Shown here piece by piece: positions 40,143 to 50,690 of a DNA stretch of 64,000 bases. A program made the translations under genes and the position numbers. Under the pieces are notes generated by a model that was not told where the DNA came from, searched no databases, and was given only the letters and a program-made list of their open reading frames with translations. Numbering within the stretch: the first letter of the stretch is position 1; each line of letters begins with the position of its first letter. This stretch comes from an uncultured Clostridium sp. (GTDB taxonomy: Bacteria > Bacillota > Clostridia > Clostridiales > Clostridiaceae), in the NCBI RefSeq assembly GCF_947039605.1, contig NZ_CAMQZG010000014.1, forward strand, positions 1-64,000. The letters run 5' to 3'.

Positions 40143-40541
40143 ATGGTTATGACAGATCCTATCGCAGATTTACTTACTCGTGTAAGAAATGCAAACGCTG
40201 TTAAACATCAAGTAGTAGAGGTTCCTTCATCAACAGTTAAGAAGGCAATCGTTAATTTATTATTACAAGAAGGATATATTAAAAGTATTGAGGAATACAA
40301 TGATGGTGTAGTTCCAATGCTTAGATTATCACTTAAATATGGTATGGATAACGAAAGAGTTATCACTGGTTTAAAGAGAATATCAAAACCAGGTTTAAGA
40401 GTATACTGCAAAAAAGACGAAGTTCCTAAGGTATTAAATGGATTAGGAATAGCTATAATATCAACATCAAAAGGACTTGTAGTTGATAAAGAAGCAAGAA
40501 AGTTAGAATTAGGTGGAGAAGTTATTTGTTACGTTTGGTAA
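40143..40541 (+). CDS. rpsH: 30S ribosomal protein S8
   Basis: S8 is a central-domain 16S rRNA binder. The 132-residue protein starts [18 protein letters not shown], the usual Firmicute form, so ATG 40143 is kept over 40149. It ends with [23 protein letters not shown] lies upstream. Confidence 0.98.
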   Translation: MVMTDPIADLLTRVRNANAVKHQVVEVPSSTVKKAIVNLLLQEGYIKSIEEYNDGVVPMLRLSLKYGMDNERVITGLKRISKPGLRVYCKKDEVPKVLNGLGIAIISTSKGLVVDKEARKLELGGEVICYVW

Positions 40542-40628
40542 TTTAGAAACTTTGGACGATTTTAATATATAATAGATTGAAGCAATGAATTGAATTTACG
40601 GATCAAAATATCACAGGAGGTGGCGAGT

Positions 40629-41168
40629 ATGTCAAGAATTGGTAGATTACCTATAGCTATACCTGCTGGAGTAACTGTTACTGTAACACCAGAGAACGTT
40701 GTTACAGTAAAAGGTCCTAAGGGTGAGCTTACACAAACTATGAGCACAGCGATGAGCATTGTAGTTGAAAATAACGAAGTTGTTGTTACAAGACCAAGTG
40801 ATAACAAAACTCACAGATCTTTACATGGATTAACAAGATCTTTAGTAAACAACATGGTTGTTGGAGTTAACGAAGGTTTCTCTAAGACTTTAGAGTTAAA
40901 CGGAGTTGGATACAGAGCTCAATTACAAGGAAAAAAACTTGTAATGAACTTAGGATTCTCACATCCAGTAGAAGTAGAACCAGTAGATGGTGTTGAAATC
41001 AAAGTAGACGGTACTACAAAATTAATAATTTCAGGATGCGATAAACAGAAGGTAGGAGCAGTTGCTGCTAGTATCAGAAAGTGGAGAAAGCCAGAGCCAT
41101 ATAAAGGTAAAGGTATTAAGTACGCTGGAGAAGTTGTAAGAAGAAAAGAAGGTAAAACAGGTAAGTAA
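40629..41168 (+). CDS. rplF: 50S ribosomal protein L6
   Basis: L6 lies near the factor-binding site. The 179-residue protein begins [20 protein letters not shown] and has two repeats of the same fold, ending [19 protein letters not shown] then [14 protein letters not shown] 40629 follows AGGAGGTGG; the upstream open frame has no such site and is not L6-like. Confidence 0.98.
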   Translation: MSRIGRLPIAIPAGVTVTVTPENVVTVKGPKGELTQTMSTAMSIVVENNEVVVTRPSDNKTHRSLHGLTRSLVNNMVVGVNEGFSKTLELNGVGYRAQLQGKKLVMNLGFSHPVEVEPVDGVEIKVDGTTKLIISGCDKQKVGAVAASIRKWRKPEPYKGKGIKYAGEVVRRKEGKTGK

Positions 41169-41190
41169 TAATTAGAAAGGAGTGAGTCTT

Positions 41191-41550
41191 ATGTTCAAAA
41201 AGGCAAACAGAAAAGAAGCTAGAGCTAAGCGTCACTTAAGAGTTCGTGGTAAGATATCAGGAACTCAAGAAAGACCTAGACTTGCAGTATATAGAAGTGA
41301 AAAAAACATATATGCTCAAATCATAGATGACGTTAATGCTGTAACATTAGTATCTGCATCAACAATTGAAAAAGGTTTCGAAAAAGTTGGAAGCAACAAA
41401 GAAGCTGCAGCAATAGTTGGAGAGATGATTGCTAAGAAGGCATTAGAAAAAGAAATCACTGAAGTTGTATTCGACAGAGGCGGATACATATATCATGGAA
41501 GAGTTGAAGCTTTAGCAAAAGCAGCTAGAGAAGCAGGTCTTAAATTCTAG
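41191..41550 (+). CDS. rplR: 50S ribosomal protein L18
   Basis: L18 binds 5S rRNA with L5. The 119-residue protein starts [20 protein letters not shown] and ends [18 protein letters not shown] 41191 is eight bases after AAAGGAG; the GTG at 41182 overlaps that site. Confidence 0.97.
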   Translation: MFKKANRKEARAKRHLRVRGKISGTQERPRLAVYRSEKNIYAQIIDDVNAVTLVSASTIEKGFEKVGSNKEAAAIVGEMIAKKALEKEITEVVFDRGGYIYHGRVEALAKAAREAGLKF

Positions 41551-41570
41551 GAAGAAGGAGGGAAAACGTA

Positions 41571-42068
41571 ATGAGAATCGATCCTAGTACATTAGAACTT
41601 AAAGAAAAAGTTGTAAACATTGGAAGAGTTACTAAGGTTGTTAAAGGTGGTAGAAACTTCAGATTCAGTGCATTAGTTGTTGTTGGAGATGAAAACGGAC
41701 ATATTGGTGTTGGTACTGGTAAGTCTATCGAGATACCTGAAGCAATCAGAAAAGGAATAGAAGATGCTAAGAAAAACTTAGTTTCAGTTGCTATAGTTGA
41801 TGGAACAGTTCCTCACAGAGTGTCAGGAATATTCAGCAAAAGTAACGTGTTAATCATGCCAGCTTCAGAAGGAACAGGAGTTCTTGCTGGAGGTCCAGCA
41901 AGAGCTGTACTTGAGTTAGCAGGAATAACAGATGTAAGAGCAAAATCATTAGGGTCAAATAACCCAAGAAATATGGTTAAAGCTACAATTGCAGGTTTAG
42001 CAAGTTTAAGAACAGTTGAAGATATTGCTAAATTAAGAGGAAAATCTGTAGAAGAAATATTAGGTTAG
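41571..42068 (+). CDS. rpsE: 30S ribosomal protein S5
   Basis: S5 affects decoding fidelity and carries spectinomycin-resistance positions. The 165-residue protein has the dsRNA-like fold ([20 protein letters not shown]) and the C-terminal domain with [19 protein letters not shown]. The ribosome binding site is AGGAGGG. Confidence 0.98.
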   Translation: MRIDPSTLELKEKVVNIGRVTKVVKGGRNFRFSALVVVGDENGHIGVGTGKSIEIPEAIRKGIEDAKKNLVSVAIVDGTVPHRVSGIFSKSNVLIMPASEGTGVLAGGPARAVLELAGITDVRAKSLGSNNPRNMVKATIAGLASLRTVEDIAKLRGKSVEEILG

Positions 42069-42079
42069 GAGGGAATAGC

Positions 42080-42253
42080 ATGTTAAAGATTACTTTAGTT
42101 AAGAGTCTAATAGGTAGAAAAAAAAGCCATATTGCTACAGCGAATGCCCTTGGACTTAAGAAAATAGGAAAATCAGTTCAACATGAGGGAACACCTCAGA
42201 TCAAAGGTATGATTGCTAAAATCACTTACATGATTAATGTTGAAGAAATATAA
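42080..42253 (+). CDS. rpmD: 50S ribosomal protein L30
   Basis: The 57-residue protein starts at ATG 42080 ([20 protein letters not shown]) and continues with [20 protein letters not shown], the typical L30 core. AGGAGGG lies just upstream, formed by the end of rpsE. It sits between rpsE and rplO as in other bacteria. Confidence 0.96.
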   Translation: MLKITLVKSLIGRKKSHIATANALGLKKIGKSVQHEGTPQIKGMIAKITYMINVEEI

Positions 42254-42285
42254 TAAATAAAATATAAGAGGAGGTGTAGTTAACT

Positions 42286-42726
42286 ATGAAACTTCATGAG
42301 TTAAAACCAGCACCAGGAAGTACTAAAGCTCCTAAGAGATTAGGTAGAGGTACAGGTTCAGGTACAGGTAGAAATGCCGGAAAAGGTGAAAAAGGTCAAA
42401 ATTCTAGATCAGGTGGTGGAGTTAGACCAGGATTTGAAGGTGGTCAGATGCCATTATACAGAAGACTTCCTAAAAGAGGATTCACTAACCCATTCACAAA
42501 ACATTTTGCTACAATAAATGTTGATAGACTTAACATCTTTGAAGATGGTACAGTTATTACTCCTGAGTTATTACTTGAGAGAAGAGTAATCAGCAAAATT
42601 ATGGACGGAGTTAAAATTCTTGGAAACGGAAACGTTGAGAAGAAATTAACAGTTAAAGGTTGCAAATTCTCAAAGCAAGCAGCTGAAAAAGTTGTTGCAT
42701 TTGGAGGAGAAGTTGAGGTGAACTAG
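42286..42726 (+). CDS. rplO: 50S ribosomal protein L15
   Basis: L15 is a late 50S assembly protein. The 146-residue product has the Gly-rich N-terminal region ([40 protein letters not shown]) and a C-terminal globular domain. Its last codons supply GAGGTG for secY. Confidence 0.98.
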   Translation: MKLHELKPAPGSTKAPKRLGRGTGSGTGRNAGKGEKGQNSRSGGGVRPGFEGGQMPLYRRLPKRGFTNPFTKHFATINVDRLNIFEDGTVITPELLLERRVISKIMDGVKILGNGNVEKKLTVKGCKFSKQAAEKVVAFGGEVEVN

Positions 42727-42727
42727 T

Positions 42728-44005
42728 ATGCTATCAACCCTACGCAATGCCTGGAAAGTTCCAGATCTTAGAAAAAAAATCTTATGGACTGTATTCTTAG
42801 TTGTAATTTTCAGGATGGGAAGTCATATTCCTGTTCCTGGAATTGATACAATACAATTAAATAAGATGATGAATTCAGAAGGATTGTTAGGTTTCTATAA
42901 CCTTATATCTGGAGGATCACTTGCAAGATTTAGTATCTTTGCTCTTGGTGTTGTTCCATATATTAATGCTTCTATTATTATGCAATTATTAACAATTGCA
43001 ATTCCTCAGCTTGAACAATTATCTAAAGAAGGTGAGGATGGACGTAAGAAAATCCAAAATATCACTAGATATGCATCTATATTTATAGGAATTGTAATGG
43101 CTGTAGGAACTTATTTGTTAATGTATAAGAGTAATGCATTAAAAGAAACTAATCTTATGAGTATATTACTTATTATTGTATCCTTAGTAGTTGGATCAAC
43201 ATTCCTTATGTGGCTTGGAGATCAAATTACTGTTAAAGGTTTAGGTAATGGTGTATCATTAATAATATTTGCTAATATTATTTCAGGATTACCTATGACA
43301 GGAGTTCAGATTATGGATTTAGGCAAAAATGGCGCTGTCGGATTTGTCGAAATTACAATGTTTGTTCTTGGATCATTAGCACTACTTTGTGGTGTTATTA
43401 TACTGTCATTAGGGGAAAGAAGAATTCCTGTGCATTATGCAGGGAAATCTGTGGGAAATAAAGTTTACAAGGGACAAAATACTCATATTCCATTAAGTAT
43501 TATTGGATCTACTGTAATAGCAATTATTTTTGCTATGTCAGTTATGGGATTCCCTGGAACTATCGCAAGATTTTTCCCAGACAATAGTTTTGCTGTTTGG
43601 ATTACAAGTTCTAACTTTAGTCCATTCAACTATAAAGAACCATTGTATCCAATATGTTATGCATTATTAACAATATTCTTCACATGGTTTTACACTCAAA
43701 TAACCTTTAAACCTGAGGAAATGGCTGAAAATATGCACAAGTCATCGGGATTTATTCCTGGTATTAGACCTGGTAAAGAAACAGCGATTTACCTTGAAAA
43801 ACTTTTAAACAGAATGGCTTTCTTCGGAGGAATATTTGCGGCAATAATAGCTGTTTTACCAGTTATAGTTGCTAATTATACAAACTTCCAAGGGGTTGAG
43901 TTTGGAGGTACCTCATTATTAATTTTAGTTTCTGTAGCATTAGAAATGATGAGACAATTAGAGACTCAATTAACAATGAGACATTATAAAGGATTTCTTA
44001 AATAA
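42728..44005 (+). CDS. secY: Preprotein translocase subunit SecY
   Basis: SecY is the membrane channel for Sec export. The 425-residue protein has ten predicted helices and the hallmark segments FRMGSHIPVPGID, PYINASIIMQLL, GDQITVKGLGNGVSLIIFAN and GFIPGIRPGKET. It starts at ATG 42728, one base after the rplO stop. Its partner SecE is encoded at 17148-17378. Confidence 0.98.
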   Translation: MLSTLRNAWKVPDLRKKILWTVFLVVIFRMGSHIPVPGIDTIQLNKMMNSEGLLGFYNLISGGSLARFSIFALGVVPYINASIIMQLLTIAIPQLEQLSKEGEDGRKKIQNITRYASIFIGIVMAVGTYLLMYKSNALKETNLMSILLIIVSLVVGSTFLMWLGDQITVKGLGNGVSLIIFANIISGLPMTGVQIMDLGKNGAVGFVEITMFVLGSLALLCGVIILSLGERRIPVHYAGKSVGNKVYKGQNTHIPLSIIGSTVIAIIFAMSVMGFPGTIARFFPDNSFAVWITSSNFSPFNYKEPLYPICYALLTIFFTWFYTQITFKPEEMAENMHKSSGFIPGIRPGKETAIYLEKLLNRMAFFGGIFAAIIAVLPVIVANYTNFQGVEFGGTSLLILVSVALEMMRQLETQLTMRHYKGFLK

Positions 44006-44029
44006 GAAAGATTATGGAGATGAATGCCA

Positions 44030-44680
44030 GTGAAAATAGTTTTATTAGGTCCTCCAGGAGCTGGTAAAGGAACACAGGCGAAATCAATAAGTAATAGATA
44101 TGCAATACCTCATATTTCAACAGGAGACATTTTTAGAAAGAATATTTCTGAAAATACACCTTTAGGAATTGAAGCTAAGAGCTACATGGATAAAGGTTTA
44201 TTAGTTCCTGATGAAGTAACAATTAATATGGTTAAGGATAGATTAACTATTGATGATTGTAAAGAGGGTTATTTATTAGATGGTTTCCCAAGAACTGTAG
44301 AGCAGGCAACTGCTTTAGAGGGGTTTCTAGCAAATAGAGGAGAAAAGATAGATACAGCTCTTTTAATAGAAGTTCCATCAAGCTTTATACTTGAGAGAAT
44401 GACAGGAAGAAGAGTCTGTCCTTCATGTGGAGCTAGCTTCCATGTGAAGTTTAATCCAACAACTCTTGAAGGAAAGTGTGATTTATGTGGTAGTGACATA
44501 ATACAAAGAAAAGATGACACTGTGGAAATAGTGAATGATAGACTTTCTGTGTATGAAGCACAAACACAACCACTTATTGATTTCTATGGAAATAGAGAGC
44601 AACTTTCAAAAGTAGATGGGACAAAAGCAATTAATAAGGTCTTTGAAGATATTTGTACTATCTTGGGGAGCGATAACTAA
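44030..44680 (+). CDS. adk: Adenylate kinase
   Basis: Adk interconverts ATP, AMP and ADP. It has the P-loop [10 protein letters not shown] (7-16), the AMP-binding DGFPRT, and a zinc-binding LID with CPSC and CDLC pairs, typical of Gram-positive enzymes. GTG 44030 gives 216 residues and sits about ten bases after GGAGA; the ATG at 44024 is only about three bases from it. Its stop overlaps the map start (TAATG). Confidence 0.97.
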   Translation: MKIVLLGPPGAGKGTQAKSISNRYAIPHISTGDIFRKNISENTPLGIEAKSYMDKGLLVPDEVTINMVKDRLTIDDCKEGYLLDGFPRTVEQATALEGFLANRGEKIDTALLIEVPSSFILERMTGRRVCPSCGASFHVKFNPTTLEGKCDLCGSDIIQRKDDTVEIVNDRLSVYEAQTQPLIDFYGNREQLSKVDGTKAINKVFEDICTILGSDN

Positions 44681-45429
44681 TGATTTTAATTAAAAATGAT
44701 TTAGAAATTGCTCTTATGAGAAAGGCAGGGAAAATAGTTGGTGAAACTTTGAACTTGCTTGGAAAAAATATTAGACCGGGTATCACAACTGCAGAGTTGG
44801 ATAAAATTGCTGAAGAATTTATAACTAAGCAAGGAGCAAAACCGTCCTTTAAAGGACTGTATGGCTTCCCAGCTTCAGTTTGTATATCTGTAAATACTAC
44901 AGTGGTTCATGGTATACCTGGAGATTGTATTCTTAAAGATGGCGATATAGTTTCTGTTGATTGTGGCGCATGTATCGATGGTTTCCATGGTGATGCAGCA
45001 AGAACATTTCCAGTAGGAAATGTTAGTACAGAAGCTAAGAAGCTTATAGAAGTTACTGAAAGTAGTTTCTTTAAAGGGATAGAAAAAGCTCAAATTGGAA
45101 ATAGATTAACAGACATATCTAATGAAATACAAAAGTATGTTGAAGCTCAAGGGTTTTCAGTAGTTAGAGATTTTGTTGGTCATGGGATAGGCAGAGATGT
45201 CCATGAAAGTCCTAATGTTCCCAATTTTGGAAAACCAAGGAAAGGTCCGAAACTTGTAAAAGGAATGGCCTTAGCTATTGAACCAATGATTAATATTGGT
45301 AAATATGATGTTAAAACATTAAGTGATGGGTGGACTGTAGTTACTGCTGATGGATCATTAGCAGCACATTATGAGAATACTATTGCAATTTTACCAGAAG
45401 GACCAGAAATACTTACATTAGTTAAGTAG
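44680..45429 (+). CDS. map: Methionine aminopeptidase type I
   Basis: MetAP removes the initiator methionine from nascent proteins. The 249-residue protein has the five metal ligands in context: VSVDCGACIDGFHGDAARTF (two Asp), GHGIGRDVHESPN (His), AIEPM (Glu) and AHYENTIAI (Glu). It is coupled to adk by a one-base overlap. Confidence 0.97.
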   Translation: MILIKNDLEIALMRKAGKIVGETLNLLGKNIRPGITTAELDKIAEEFITKQGAKPSFKGLYGFPASVCISVNTTVVHGIPGDCILKDGDIVSVDCGACIDGFHGDAARTFPVGNVSTEAKKLIEVTESSFFKGIEKAQIGNRLTDISNEIQKYVEAQGFSVVRDFVGHGIGRDVHESPNVPNFGKPRKGPKLVKGMALAIEPMINIGKYDVKTLSDGWTVVTADGSLAAHYENTIAILPEGPEILTLVK

Positions 45430-45494
45430 TTCATGCATATTTTAGTGCTTAGTTATAAATTCATATTATGATATTTATGACTTGGTAATCATTA

Positions 45495-45665
45495 ATGTGA
45501 AAACTGCAAAACTTAATTGGCAGGTTCAGTTGTATGGTAAGATAAGAAGGTTATACTTCTATAATGTACAGATATGATTAAATTATTGCTGATGAGTAAT
45601 TTGTATTTTTAATACTTACAGATGTGATCGATGGCGAGACTTACTCAATTCTTTCACACATATAA
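45495..45665 (+). pseudogene. Probable remnant of a KOW-domain protein gene
   Basis: Clostridia often carry a small KOW-domain gene between map and infA. Here one frame, from ATG 45495 to stop 45663-45665, reads M-stop-KLQNLIGRFS, then VR-stop, then D-stop-IIADE-stop-FVFL and DVIDGE. That recalls family features (DLIGRVVFSKAGRD, INDEYVLI, DGDLRK). Four internal stops break it. The rest of 45430-45722 shows no gene. The match is by eye and incomplete. Confidence 0.45.
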
Positions 45666-45722
45666 ATATTTTATAATAAATAATAAAGCTTAAAGGCACT
45701 GTCAAGGAGGTTTGATTACCTT

Positions 45723-45941
45723 ATGTCAAAAGAAGATGTAATAGAAATGCAAGGTGAGGTTTTAGAATCTTTACCAAATGCAACTTTTAGAGTTAAATTA
45801 GAGAGTGGACAAGAAATAAATGCCCATATCTCAGGAAAATTAAGAATGAACTTTATAAGAATTCTACCAGGTGATAAAGTTACTTTAGAACTTTCACCAT
45901 ATGATTTATCAAGAGGTAGAATTACTTGGAGAGCAAAATAA
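45723..45941 (+). CDS. infA: Translation initiation factor IF-1
   Basis: IF-1 occupies the 30S A site during initiation. The 72-residue OB-fold protein has the family sequence [20 protein letters not shown] and ends [22 protein letters not shown] lies 12 bases upstream, a slightly long spacing. Confidence 0.98.
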   Translation: MSKEDVIEMQGEVLESLPNATFRVKLESGQEINAHISGKLRMNFIRILPGDKVTLELSPYDLSRGRITWRAK

Positions 45942-46067
<126 letters not shown>

Positions 46068-46116
46068 TAAATTTTAACCTTAATAATATTTAGTTATATT
46101 AGAGAAGTTAATTTTA

Positions 46117-46145
46117 TTGACTTTTTCTAAAAACTCAAATATGAT
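46117..46145 (+). promoter_or_regulatory. Promoter before rpsM
   Basis: TTGACT (46117-46122), 17 bases, TATGAT (46140-46145). It gives the alpha cluster its own transcript. Confidence 0.78.
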
Positions 46146-46170
46146 TATATAGGCGTTCTGTTAAGAATTT

Positions 46171-46211
46171 ATATTTAGTAGCTTAGTACTAAATATAGTA
46201 GCCTAGAATTT
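46171..46211 (+). repeat. Leader hairpin and direct repeat before rpsM
   Basis: ATATTTAGTA (46171-46180) and TACTAAATAT (46187-46196) form a perfect 10-bp stem. TAGTAGCTTAG overlapping the stem is repeated as TAGTAGCCTAG right after it. It is a candidate regulatory leader of unknown ligand. Confidence 0.55.
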
Positions 46212-46278
46212 AATTAATATATTTTAGAAAATAAATGATTGAATACAATCAGCATTTCAAAATCAGGAGGTGTAATTA

Positions 46279-46647
46279 ATGGCAAGAATAGCAGGTGTTG
46301 ACCTACCAAAAGAAAAAAGAGTTGAGATAGGTTTAACTTATATATACGGTGTAGGATTATCAACTTCACAAAAGGTTCTTAAAGAATTAGGAATAGATTG
46401 TGATATTAGAGTTAAGGATCTTTCAGAAGAGCAAGTTAACGAGATAAGAACATACGTAAACAATAACTTTACAGTTGAGGGTGACCTTAGAAGAGAAGTT
46501 AAATTAAACATTAAAAGACTAATAGAGATAGGATCATACAGAGGTGTTAGACATAGAAGAGGTCTTCCAGTAAGAGGACAAAAAACTAAAACTAACGCTA
46601 GAACAAGAAAAGGTCCTAAAAAGACTATGGCTAATAAGAAAAAATAA
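46279..46647 (+). CDS. rpsM: 30S ribosomal protein S13
   Basis: S13 forms bridges to the 50S and contacts P-site tRNA. The 122-residue protein has [39 protein letters not shown] and a basic tail (KKTMANKKK). CAGGAGGTG lies upstream. Confidence 0.98.
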   Translation: MARIAGVDLPKEKRVEIGLTYIYGVGLSTSQKVLKELGIDCDIRVKDLSEEQVNEIRTYVNNNFTVEGDLRREVKLNIKRLIEIGSYRGVRHRRGLPVRGQKTKTNARTRKGPKKTMANKKK

Positions 46648-46665
46648 TTAAGGAGGTAAGACGTA

Positions 46666-47058
46666 ATGGCTCAAAAAGTTAAAAAAACTAGAAGAAAAAG
46701 AGATAGAAAAAACGTTGAACATGGTGCAGCGCACATACAATCAACATTCAACAACTCAATAGTTACTTTAACTGACGAAAGAGGAAATACATTAGCATGG
46801 GCAAGTGCTGGTGGACTTGGATTTAAAGGTTCAAGAAAAAGTACTCCTTTCGCAGCTCAAATGGCAGCAGAACAAGCAGCAGAAGCCGCTAAAGAGCACG
46901 GTTTAAAGAGCGTTGAAGTTTATGTAAAAGGACCAGGTGCTGGTAGAGAAGCAGCTATAAGAAGCTTACAAGCAGCTGGATTAGAAGTTACTTTAATTAA
47001 AGATGTAACTCCAATTCCTCACAACGGTTGTAGACCACCAAAAAGAAGAAGAGTATAA
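46666..47058 (+). CDS. rpsK: 30S ribosomal protein S11
   Basis: S11 lies on the platform beside the mRNA exit. The 130-residue protein has [40 protein letters not shown] and the terminal [11 protein letters not shown]. The usual next gene, rpsD, is not found before rpoA. Confidence 0.98.
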   Translation: MAQKVKKTRRKRDRKNVEHGAAHIQSTFNNSIVTLTDERGNTLAWASAGGLGFKGSRKSTPFAAQMAAEQAAEAAKEHGLKSVEVYVKGPGAGREAAIRSLQAAGLEVTLIKDVTPIPHNGCRPPKRRRV

Positions 47059-47274
47059 TTTAATTTCTTAATTTATAGAAATGGTTATATAATGTATGCC
47101 CTAACTTAAGGGTATGTGTGAAATTTCTTTAGAAAAGATAGGTACTATACAATGAAGGTATAATGATTGAATTATACATGCAAATAGTAATTAATCTTAA
47201 AGGAATGACTTTTTAAGATGGATCAGTTGCCCTCAGAATAAGGTTGCCATTTTAATATTAAGGAGGGTTTGCGA

Positions 47275-48222
47275 ATGTTAGAAATCGAAAAGCCAGTTAT
47301 TCAATGTATAGAGTCAAATGAAGATGGTACATATGGTAAATTTGCCATTGAGCCACTTGAAAGAGGATATGGAACTACTCTTGGGAATGCATTAAGAAGA
47401 ATATTACTTTCTTCTTTACCAGGTGTTGCTCCAACTTCTGTTAAAATAGACTCAGTTCTTCATGAATTTTCAACAATTAGTGGAGTTAAGGAAGATGTTA
47501 CTGAAATAATATTAAACCTTAAATTACTTGCACTAACTATGGAAGGTGAAGGACCAAAAACTATCTATATAGATGCAAAAGGACCAGGTGTGGTTACAGG
47601 AGCTGATATAACAACAGATGGTGATGTAGAAGTTATCAATAAGGATTTAAAAATTGCTACTTTAGATGAAGATGGTAAATTGTATATGGAGATAACTGTT
47701 AATAGAGGTAGAGGTTATGTTACTCAAAACAAGAACAAAACTGAAGAACTTCCATTATCAGCAATAGCTATAGATTCTATATATACTCCTGTAAAGAGAG
47801 TTAATTTTTCAATAGAAAATACTAGAGTTGGTCAAATCACAGATTATGATAGACTTACACTTGAAGTATGGACTAATGGAACAATTAAAATAGAAGAAGC
47901 AATATCTTTATCAGCAAAGATTCTTATCGAGCACTTTAAACTATTTATGACTTTAACTGATAACACAAATGACGTTGAAATCATGATAGAAAAAGAAGAA
48001 GATAAAAAAGAAAAAGCCTTAGAAATGACTATCGAAGAGCTTGATTTATCAGTTAGATCATATAACTGTTTAAAAAGAGCCGGTATCAATACAGTTCAAG
48101 AGCTTGCAGCTAAGAGCATGGATGATATGATGAAAGTTAGAAACCTTGGTAAGAAATCACTTGAAGAAGTTGAGAAAAAGCTTATCGAGCTAGGTTTAAA
48201 TTTAAAAGTTAATGAAGAATAA
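47275..48222 (+). CDS. rpoA: DNA-directed RNA polymerase subunit alpha
   Basis: The 315-residue protein has the alpha N-terminal assembly domain ([20 protein letters not shown]) and, after an acidic linker, the alpha C-terminal DNA-binding domain ([20 protein letters not shown]). ATG 47275 is seven bases after AAGGAGGG. The 216-base spacer before it lacks rpsD and holds one stem, ATGCCCT / AGGGTAT, near 47096-47115. Confidence 0.98.
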   Translation: MLEIEKPVIQCIESNEDGTYGKFAIEPLERGYGTTLGNALRRILLSSLPGVAPTSVKIDSVLHEFSTISGVKEDVTEIILNLKLLALTMEGEGPKTIYIDAKGPGVVTGADITTDGDVEVINKDLKIATLDEDGKLYMEITVNRGRGYVTQNKNKTEELPLSAIAIDSIYTPVKRVNFSIENTRVGQITDYDRLTLEVWTNGTIKIEEAISLSAKILIEHFKLFMTLTDNTNDVEIMIEKEEDKKEKALEMTIEELDLSVRSYNCLKRAGINTVQELAAKSMDDMMKVRNLGKKSLEEVEKKLIELGLNLKVNEE

Positions 48223-48240
48223 GAGTTAGGAGGTATAGCA

Positions 48241-48579
48241 ATGGGAACTCGTAAGTTAGGTCGTCCTACTGACCAAAGAAGAGCAATGTTAAGAAACTTA
48301 GTAACAAGTTTTTTAAAGCACGGAAAGATTGAAACAACTGTAACTAGAGCAAAAGAAACTAGAAGTATAGCAGAAAAGATGATAACTCTTGGAAAAAGAG
48401 GAGATCTTCACGCTAGAAGACAAGTTTTAGCTTTCGTAACAGAAGAAAGTGTTGTTAAAGATTTATTTGATAACATAGCTCCAAAGTACACAGAAAGAAA
48501 CGGTGGATATACAAGAATGTATAAAATCGGGCCTAGAAGAGGTGACGGAGCAGAAACAGTTATACTTGAATTAGTATAA
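48241..48579 (+). CDS. rplQ: 50S ribosomal protein L17
   Basis: The 112-residue protein starts [20 protein letters not shown] and ends [20 protein letters not shown], matching the short Gram-positive form. It is the last gene of the ribosomal superoperon; a strong terminator follows. Confidence 0.98.
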   Translation: MGTRKLGRPTDQRRAMLRNLVTSFLKHGKIETTVTRAKETRSIAEKMITLGKRGDLHARRQVLAFVTEESVVKDLFDNIAPKYTERNGGYTRMYKIGPRRGDGAETVILELV

Positions 48580-48587
48580 TTTGCTTG

Positions 48588-48620
48588 TGGGGATTAAGCG
48601 TGAGCTTAATCCCCATTTTT
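48588..48620 (+). terminator. Terminator of the S10-spc-alpha cluster
   Basis: A perfect 12-bp stem TGGGGATTAAGC / GCTTAATCCCCA, loop GTGA, is followed by five T. Confidence 0.95.
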
Positions 48621-48990
48621 ATAAAAATGAGATGCTATACAAATAAAATTTCATTAAAAATAGCTATATAATCGCAAAATTATATAATTATAGTGTAGGA
48701 TTTGTATCTGATGAGATTATAATTATACGGAACGTGATTAAAATTATGTAATTTAAAACTTAATAATAAGTAAGTTATGTCTATTTATAAAATAATACTA
48801 ATTATAGTTTTATTTTATAAGTAGATATTTTTTTAAAAATTTTTAATAAAAAATACACTTTGTTAAGTTGTTCAATCTTGGAGTTTCAAATATAATAGTA
48901 ATTAGTTTGGATATTTTTAGAATTAAAAAAATTTAGAAATGAGAGAATATTAATAATATAATTCCAATTATATTATAGGGAGGTGTAGTT
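48621..48990. other. AT-rich gap with the ecfA1 promoter
   Basis: This 370-base gap has no convincing ORF. It contains a promoter, TTGTTC (48868-48873), 17 bases, TATAAT (48891-48896), for the ECF operon. I see no riboswitch motif in the roughly 90-base leader. Confidence 0.6.
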
Positions 48991-49836
48991 ATGTCAGATG
49001 TTATGGTTAAGGCTGAAAAAATAACTTTTAAATATGAAGGCGATGAAGAGAAACCAACTAAAATAGCTTTGAATTCTGTTTCTATGGAAGTGGTAAAAGG
49101 AGAGTTCCTTGTTGTATTAGGACATAATGGGTCTGGAAAATCAACTATTGCAAAGCATATGAATGCATTGCTTTTACCAAGCGAAGGTAAGATGTTTATT
49201 GATGGTATGGATACTATTGAGGATAGTCTTTTATGGGATATTAGAAGTAAGGCTGGTATGGTTTTTCAAAATCCAGATAATCAGTTAGTTGCAACTATAG
49301 TAGAAGAAGATGTTGCTTTTGGACCAGAGAATTTAGGGGTTGAGCCTGCGGAAATTAGAAGAAGAGTTGATGAGTGTTTAAAGAAAGTTGGAATGTATGA
49401 TTATAGAAAACATGCACCACATCTTTTGTCAGGGGGACAAAAACAAAGAATAGCAATTGCTGGGATACTTGCAATGATGCCACAGTGTATTATTTTAGAT
49501 GAACCTACTGCTATGTTAGATCCATTAGGAAGAAAGGAAGTTCTTGAAACTATAAAAGATATTAATAAAAATTTAGGGATTACTATAATTCTTATTACAC
49601 ATTATATGGATGAAGCAGCGAAAGCTGATAGAGTTATCGTTATGGATAAGGGAGAAATAAAACTTGAGGGGAATCCACGAGAAGTATTTTCTAATGTTGT
49701 ACAAATTAAGGAAATAGGGCTTGATGTACCACAAGTTACAGAGCTTGCTTATGAACTTAAAAAGGAAGGTATCGATATTTCTACTGAGATATTAAATATA
49801 GATGAGATGGTGAATGAGTTATGTCAATTAAGATAG
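48991..49836 (+). CDS. ecfA1: Energy-coupling factor transporter ATPase EcfA1
   Basis: One of two ATPases of the group II ECF vitamin/metal uptake module. The 281-residue protein has Walker [10 protein letters not shown], a Q-loop ([20 protein letters not shown]), signature LSGGQKQR and Walker [13 protein letters not shown]. It overlaps ecfA2 by 16 bases. The module works with dispensable S components encoded elsewhere. AGGGAGGTG lies upstream. Confidence 0.96.
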   Translation: MSDVMVKAEKITFKYEGDEEKPTKIALNSVSMEVVKGEFLVVLGHNGSGKSTIAKHMNALLLPSEGKMFIDGMDTIEDSLLWDIRSKAGMVFQNPDNQLVATIVEEDVAFGPENLGVEPAEIRRRVDECLKKVGMYDYRKHAPHLLSGGQKQRIAIAGILAMMPQCIILDEPTAMLDPLGRKEVLETIKDINKNLGITIILITHYMDEAAKADRVIVMDKGEIKLEGNPREVFSNVVQIKEIGLDVPQVTELAYELKKEGIDISTEILNIDEMVNELCQLR

Positions 49837-50690
49837 AAAATTTAAAACATGTTTATATGCCTAAGAGCCCTTTTGAAAAGATGGCTTTAAATAATATTAA
49901 TCTAGAGATAAAGGATGAAGAGTTTGTTGCACTTATAGGTCATACTGGATCTGGAAAGTCGACTCTTATTCAACATTTAAATGGTCTTTTAAAAGCAACA
50001 GAGGGAAAGATAGTAATTGATGGTATAGATTTAGGTGCTAAAAAGACTAAACTTACTGATATAAGAAAGAAAGTAGGGCTTGTATTTCAGTATCCTGAAT
50101 ATCAGCTTTTTGAGGAAACTATAGAAAAAGATATTGAGTTTGGTCCAAGAAATATGGGATTAGATAATGAAACTATAACTAAGAGAGTTAAGAAGTCTAT
50201 GGAAATGGTTGGTCTTGATTATGAGGAGTATAAGGATTTATCACCTTTTGACTTATCAGGAGGACAAAAGAGAAGAGTTGCGATAGCAGGTGTAGTTGCT
50301 ATGCAACCACAAATTCTTATCTTAGATGAACCTACAGCAGGTTTAGATCCTAAGGGAAGAGATGATATTCTAGCTCAGATAAAAATATTACATCAAGAGT
50401 ATAAGATGACGATAATTTTAGTTAGTCATAGTATGGAAGATGTAGCAAAAATAGCAACTAGAGTTATTGTTATGAATAATGGTGGGGTTGAGCTTGATGG
50501 AACTGTTAGTGAAGTTTTTAAAGAAATAGATATTCTGGAAAAAATTGGTTTAGGAGTACCGCAGGTAACATATCTTATTAGAGAGCTTAGAAAAAAAGGT
50601 TTTGATATATCAGATGATATATTTACTATTGAAGAGGCTAAAAAAGAACTTTTAAAGTTATTAAAGAATAAGGGGGGATTAGATGCTTAA
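49821..50690 (+). CDS. ecfA2: Energy-coupling factor transporter ATPase EcfA2
   Basis: The second ATPase of the module, 289 residues, has Walker [11 protein letters not shown]-loop [17 protein letters not shown], signature LSGGQKRR and Walker [13 protein letters not shown]. It overlaps ecfA1 by 16 bases and ecfT by 8, so the three are tightly coupled. The A1-A2 pair forms the asymmetric ATPase heterodimer. Confidence 0.96.
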   Translation: MSIKIENLKHVYMPKSPFEKMALNNINLEIKDEEFVALIGHTGSGKSTLIQHLNGLLKATEGKIVIDGIDLGAKKTKLTDIRKKVGLVFQYPEYQLFEETIEKDIEFGPRNMGLDNETITKRVKKSMEMVGLDYEEYKDLSPFDLSGGQKRRVAIAGVVAMQPQILILDEPTAGLDPKGRDDILAQIKILHQEYKMTIILVSHSMEDVAKIATRVIVMNNGGVELDGTVSEVFKEIDILEKIGLGVPQVTYLIRELRKKGFDISDDIFTIEEAKKELLKLLKNKGGLDA

